NCBI GenBank assembly: GCA_020723225.1
Contig: DYJG01000163.1
Location: forward strand, 1 to 6,190
DNA length: 6,190 bases
Source: Desulfobacca acetoxidans
GTDB taxonomy: Bacteria; Desulfobacterota; Desulfobaccia; Desulfobaccales; 0-14-0-80-60-11
Direction: 5' to 3'
Shown here: positions 5,023-6,190 of the stretch, piece by piece
Layout: each line of letters starts with the position of its first letter
How positions within the stretch are numbered: position 1 is the first letter of the stretch
Program-made: the position numbers and the translations under genes
The notes under the pieces: model-generated
Told to the model about the DNA's origin: nothing
Seen by the model: only the letters and a program-made list of their open reading frames with translations
The model's database searches: none

Positions 5023-5166
5023 CGTTTTTCGTTTTATGTTTTACGTTTTGCGTAATTTTTACAGCCTCTTATGCTATTGGGGATTCCTTAAGAATTTCAA
5101 ACATGAATTCTTCTTTAAAATATTTTCCGCTTTACGAATCTAACGAAAAACGAAAAACGCAAAACG
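5023..5166. repeat. CGTTTTN inverted heptamer arrays flanking an A+T-rich remnant
   Basis: The left array reads in strict 7-base steps CGTTTTT, CGTTTTA, TGTTTTA, CGTTTTG, CG (5023-5052). On the minus strand the right array reads CGTTTTG, CGTTTTT, CGTTTTT, CG (5166-5144). About 90 A+T-rich bases lie between, with a 7-bp hairpin near the centre (AAGAATT 5090-5096, AATTCTT 5106-5112). The enclosed DNA has only tiny open frames, such as a minus-strand 11-codon one starting MFEILKE, and no credible gene. It fills the gap between agmatinase and the deoxyhypusine-synthase-like gene and begins five bases after the agmatinase stop. Confidence 0.75.
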
Positions 5167-5171
5167 ATCCC

Positions 5172-6044
5172 TTAGCGCCGCGATTGATAAATATACCCCA
5201 CCGCCTTATACAAAATCCGCGCCGCAGTAAACTCGCTCACCCGGTTTCCCGGAATGGGCGCCAGTTCCACTAAATCCAACCCGATCACCGGACCCCTCTG
5301 GGCCAGGGTGGAGATGATGGTGAGCACTTGCTGATAAGTAAGGCCCCCCGGCTCCGGCGTCCCCACGGCCGGCATCACCCCCGGGTCCAGGGCGTCCAGG
5401 TCGATGCTGAGGTACACCGGGCCGGGAATCTGGCGCAGATGTTCCATGGCCTGGCCCCAGCCTTCGAAAGTATGCAGGTCCGCGGCCTTGAACAGCTTCA
5501 TCCTGGGGGCCACCCACAGCAGGTCGGCCTCCTCCTTGGAGTAGCTGCGGGTGCCCATCAGAACCAGGGGCCTCCCCGATTCATAGACCCGGCGCAGAGT
5601 GCAGGCGTGGGACAGCTTCGTCCCGTCGTAGCTGTCGCGCAGGTCCGCGTGCGCGTCCAGGGCCACTACCGTGACATCCGGGTACTTGGTCTGCACCGCC
5701 TGCACCAGGGCCACGGTGACGGTATGTTCGCCCCCCAGGGCGCAGACCAGCTTCCCCTGGGAGACCCAGGGCTGCACCTGGCGGCGGATCTTGTCCAGCA
5801 TGGCCTGGGGCCCGGAGGCCTCCGGGGAGATGGGCAACGCGGTGGTCAGCTTGACCTTCTGGCTAGGGTCCCAGTTGTTCTCCTCGTCCCACAGCTCCAC
5901 CTGCCTGGATGCGGCCAGAATGGCCTCCGGGCCTTCCCGGGTCCCCGCGCCGTAGGTCGTGGTAGCCTCATAGGGAATCGGCAGAATTATCGCTTCCGCG
6001 TCTTGCACCGGCAGATATTTCAGGTCCAGGAAATTCAGCGGCAT
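5172..6044 (-). CDS. speB: agmatinase (ureohydrolase family)
   Basis: A 290-residue cytosolic binuclear-manganese enzyme that hydrolyses agmatine to putrescine and urea. The ureohydrolase metal ligands are all present: H107 in GGEH, D130, H132 and D134 in DAHADLRD, and D215 and D217 in SIDLDALDP. The ends also fit: PIPYEATTTYGAGTREGP near the N-terminus and GLDLVELAP with E260 near the C-terminus. SHACTLRR (145-152) fits agmatinase better than arginase, but guanidinobutyrase or a related activity cannot be excluded by eye. The start has a strong GGAGGAG Shine-Dalgarno (6052-6058), seven bases upstream and within the end of the preceding regulator gene, whose stop is one base before this ATG. 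Translational coupling is likely. The deoxyhypusine-synthase-like gene downstream supports a polyamine role. Confidence 0.93.
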   Translation of the reverse strand: MPLNFLDLKYLPVQDAEAIILPIPYEATTTYGAGTREGPEAILAASRQVELWDEENNWDPSQKVKLTTALPISPEASGPQAMLDKIRRQVQPWVSQGKLVCALGGEHTVTVALVQAVQTKYPDVTVVALDAHADLRDSYDGTKLSHACTLRRVYESGRPLVLMGTRSYSKEEADLLWVAPRMKLFKAADLHTFEGWGQAMEHLRQIPGPVYLSIDLDALDPGVMPAVGTPEPGGLTYQQVLTIISTLAQRGPVIGLDLVELAPIPGNRVSEFTAARILYKAVGYIYQSRR

Positions 6045-6045
6045 T

Positions 6046-6190
6046 TCACTTCTCCTCCGGCTCCGGCCCGGTCTCTTTTACTTCCACCTGCATCTCTTTC
6101 AAACGGCGGTACAAGGTGGCCAGGCCGATGCCCAGAAGCCGGGCCGCCAGTTCTTTATCGCCCCCGGTTTTTTTCAGGGTCTGCAGAATG
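6046..6190 (-). CDS. Fis-type HTH regulator, C-terminal end only
   Basis: The window edge cuts this gene; 47 codons and a TGA stop are visible. The residues LKKTGGDKELAARLLGIG followed by LATLYRRLKEM are the classic C-terminal Fis-type helix-turn-helix found on NtrC-like sigma-54-dependent activators. A GPEPEEK tail follows. The AAA+ domain and any receiver or sensor domain would lie past base 6190, so the sigma-54 assignment is an inference from the HTH type. It ends one base before agmatinase, suggesting co-transcription and perhaps control of nearby metabolism. Confidence 0.88.
   Translation of the reverse strand, partial: ILQTLKKTGGDKELAARLLGIGLATLYRRLKEMQVEVKETGPEPEEK
6052..6058 (-). 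promoter_or_regulatory. Shine-Dalgarno of agmatinase inside the regulator gene
   Basis: GGAGGAG on the minus strand, seven bases before the agmatinase ATG, made from the codons of the regulator's terminal glutamates. This fixes the start and supports coupling of the two genes. Confidence 0.85.

Noticed and set aside
3882..5273. Plus-strand open frames opposite the deoxyhypusine-synthase-like gene
   Set aside because: They are antisense shadows of a G/C-ending coding region and have no family features.

Overview
The window is about 60% G+C (estimated by eye) with strongly G/C-ending codons. Its gene content fits a Gram-negative anaerobe of the deltaproteobacterial type (Desulfobacca- or Syntrophobacter-like). 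That placement is an inference from gene types, codon use and intergenic repeats; no rRNA or other taxonomic marker is present.

Plus-strand half (1-3724): a zinc-dependent medium-chain dehydrogenase (241-1200), a small A+T-richer gene for a 23S-IVS-type four-helix-bundle protein (1233-1616), an unrecognised 134-residue protein (1676-2080), an exported HtrA-type serine protease lacking PDZ domains (2510-3292), and an unrecognised 91-residue protein with a TTG start (3449-3724). Minus-strand half (3933-6190): the C-terminal end of a Fis-type (probably sigma-54-dependent) regulator, agmatinase (speB) starting one base after the regulator's stop, and a deoxyhypusine-synthase-like protein. The last three look like a polyamine cluster: agmatine to putrescine, then aminobutyl transfer to make homospermidine, spermidine or a related product. 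The two halves converge at 3724/3933.

The most unusual part is the DNA between the genes. Nearly every gap holds an inverted-repeat element, most from a different family, and all six complete host genes have a repeat element or unit within about 25 bases of the stop codon. Three of these are inverted pairs of arrays built on 7-base units: GGGGTTA (1191-1670), CACAGAG (3305-3432) and CGTTTTN (5023-5166). The first encloses the four-helix-bundle gene, and its ends also match over an inner 10-bp block. It therefore looks like a discrete element of about 480 bp with one gene. Its left end supplies the last two codons and stop of the dehydrogenase, and its right end stops five bases before the next gene, which has no Shine-Dalgarno. 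The second is a near-perfect hairpin with no gene. The third has lost, or never had, a gene. I propose these are one structural class of element in gene-bearing and empty forms. A separate MITE-like element (3728-3878), a GC-rich double palindrome (2140-2198), two CGCAAAG-type repeats (2099 and 3908) and a C-rich/G-rich palindrome (17-56) fill the remaining gaps.
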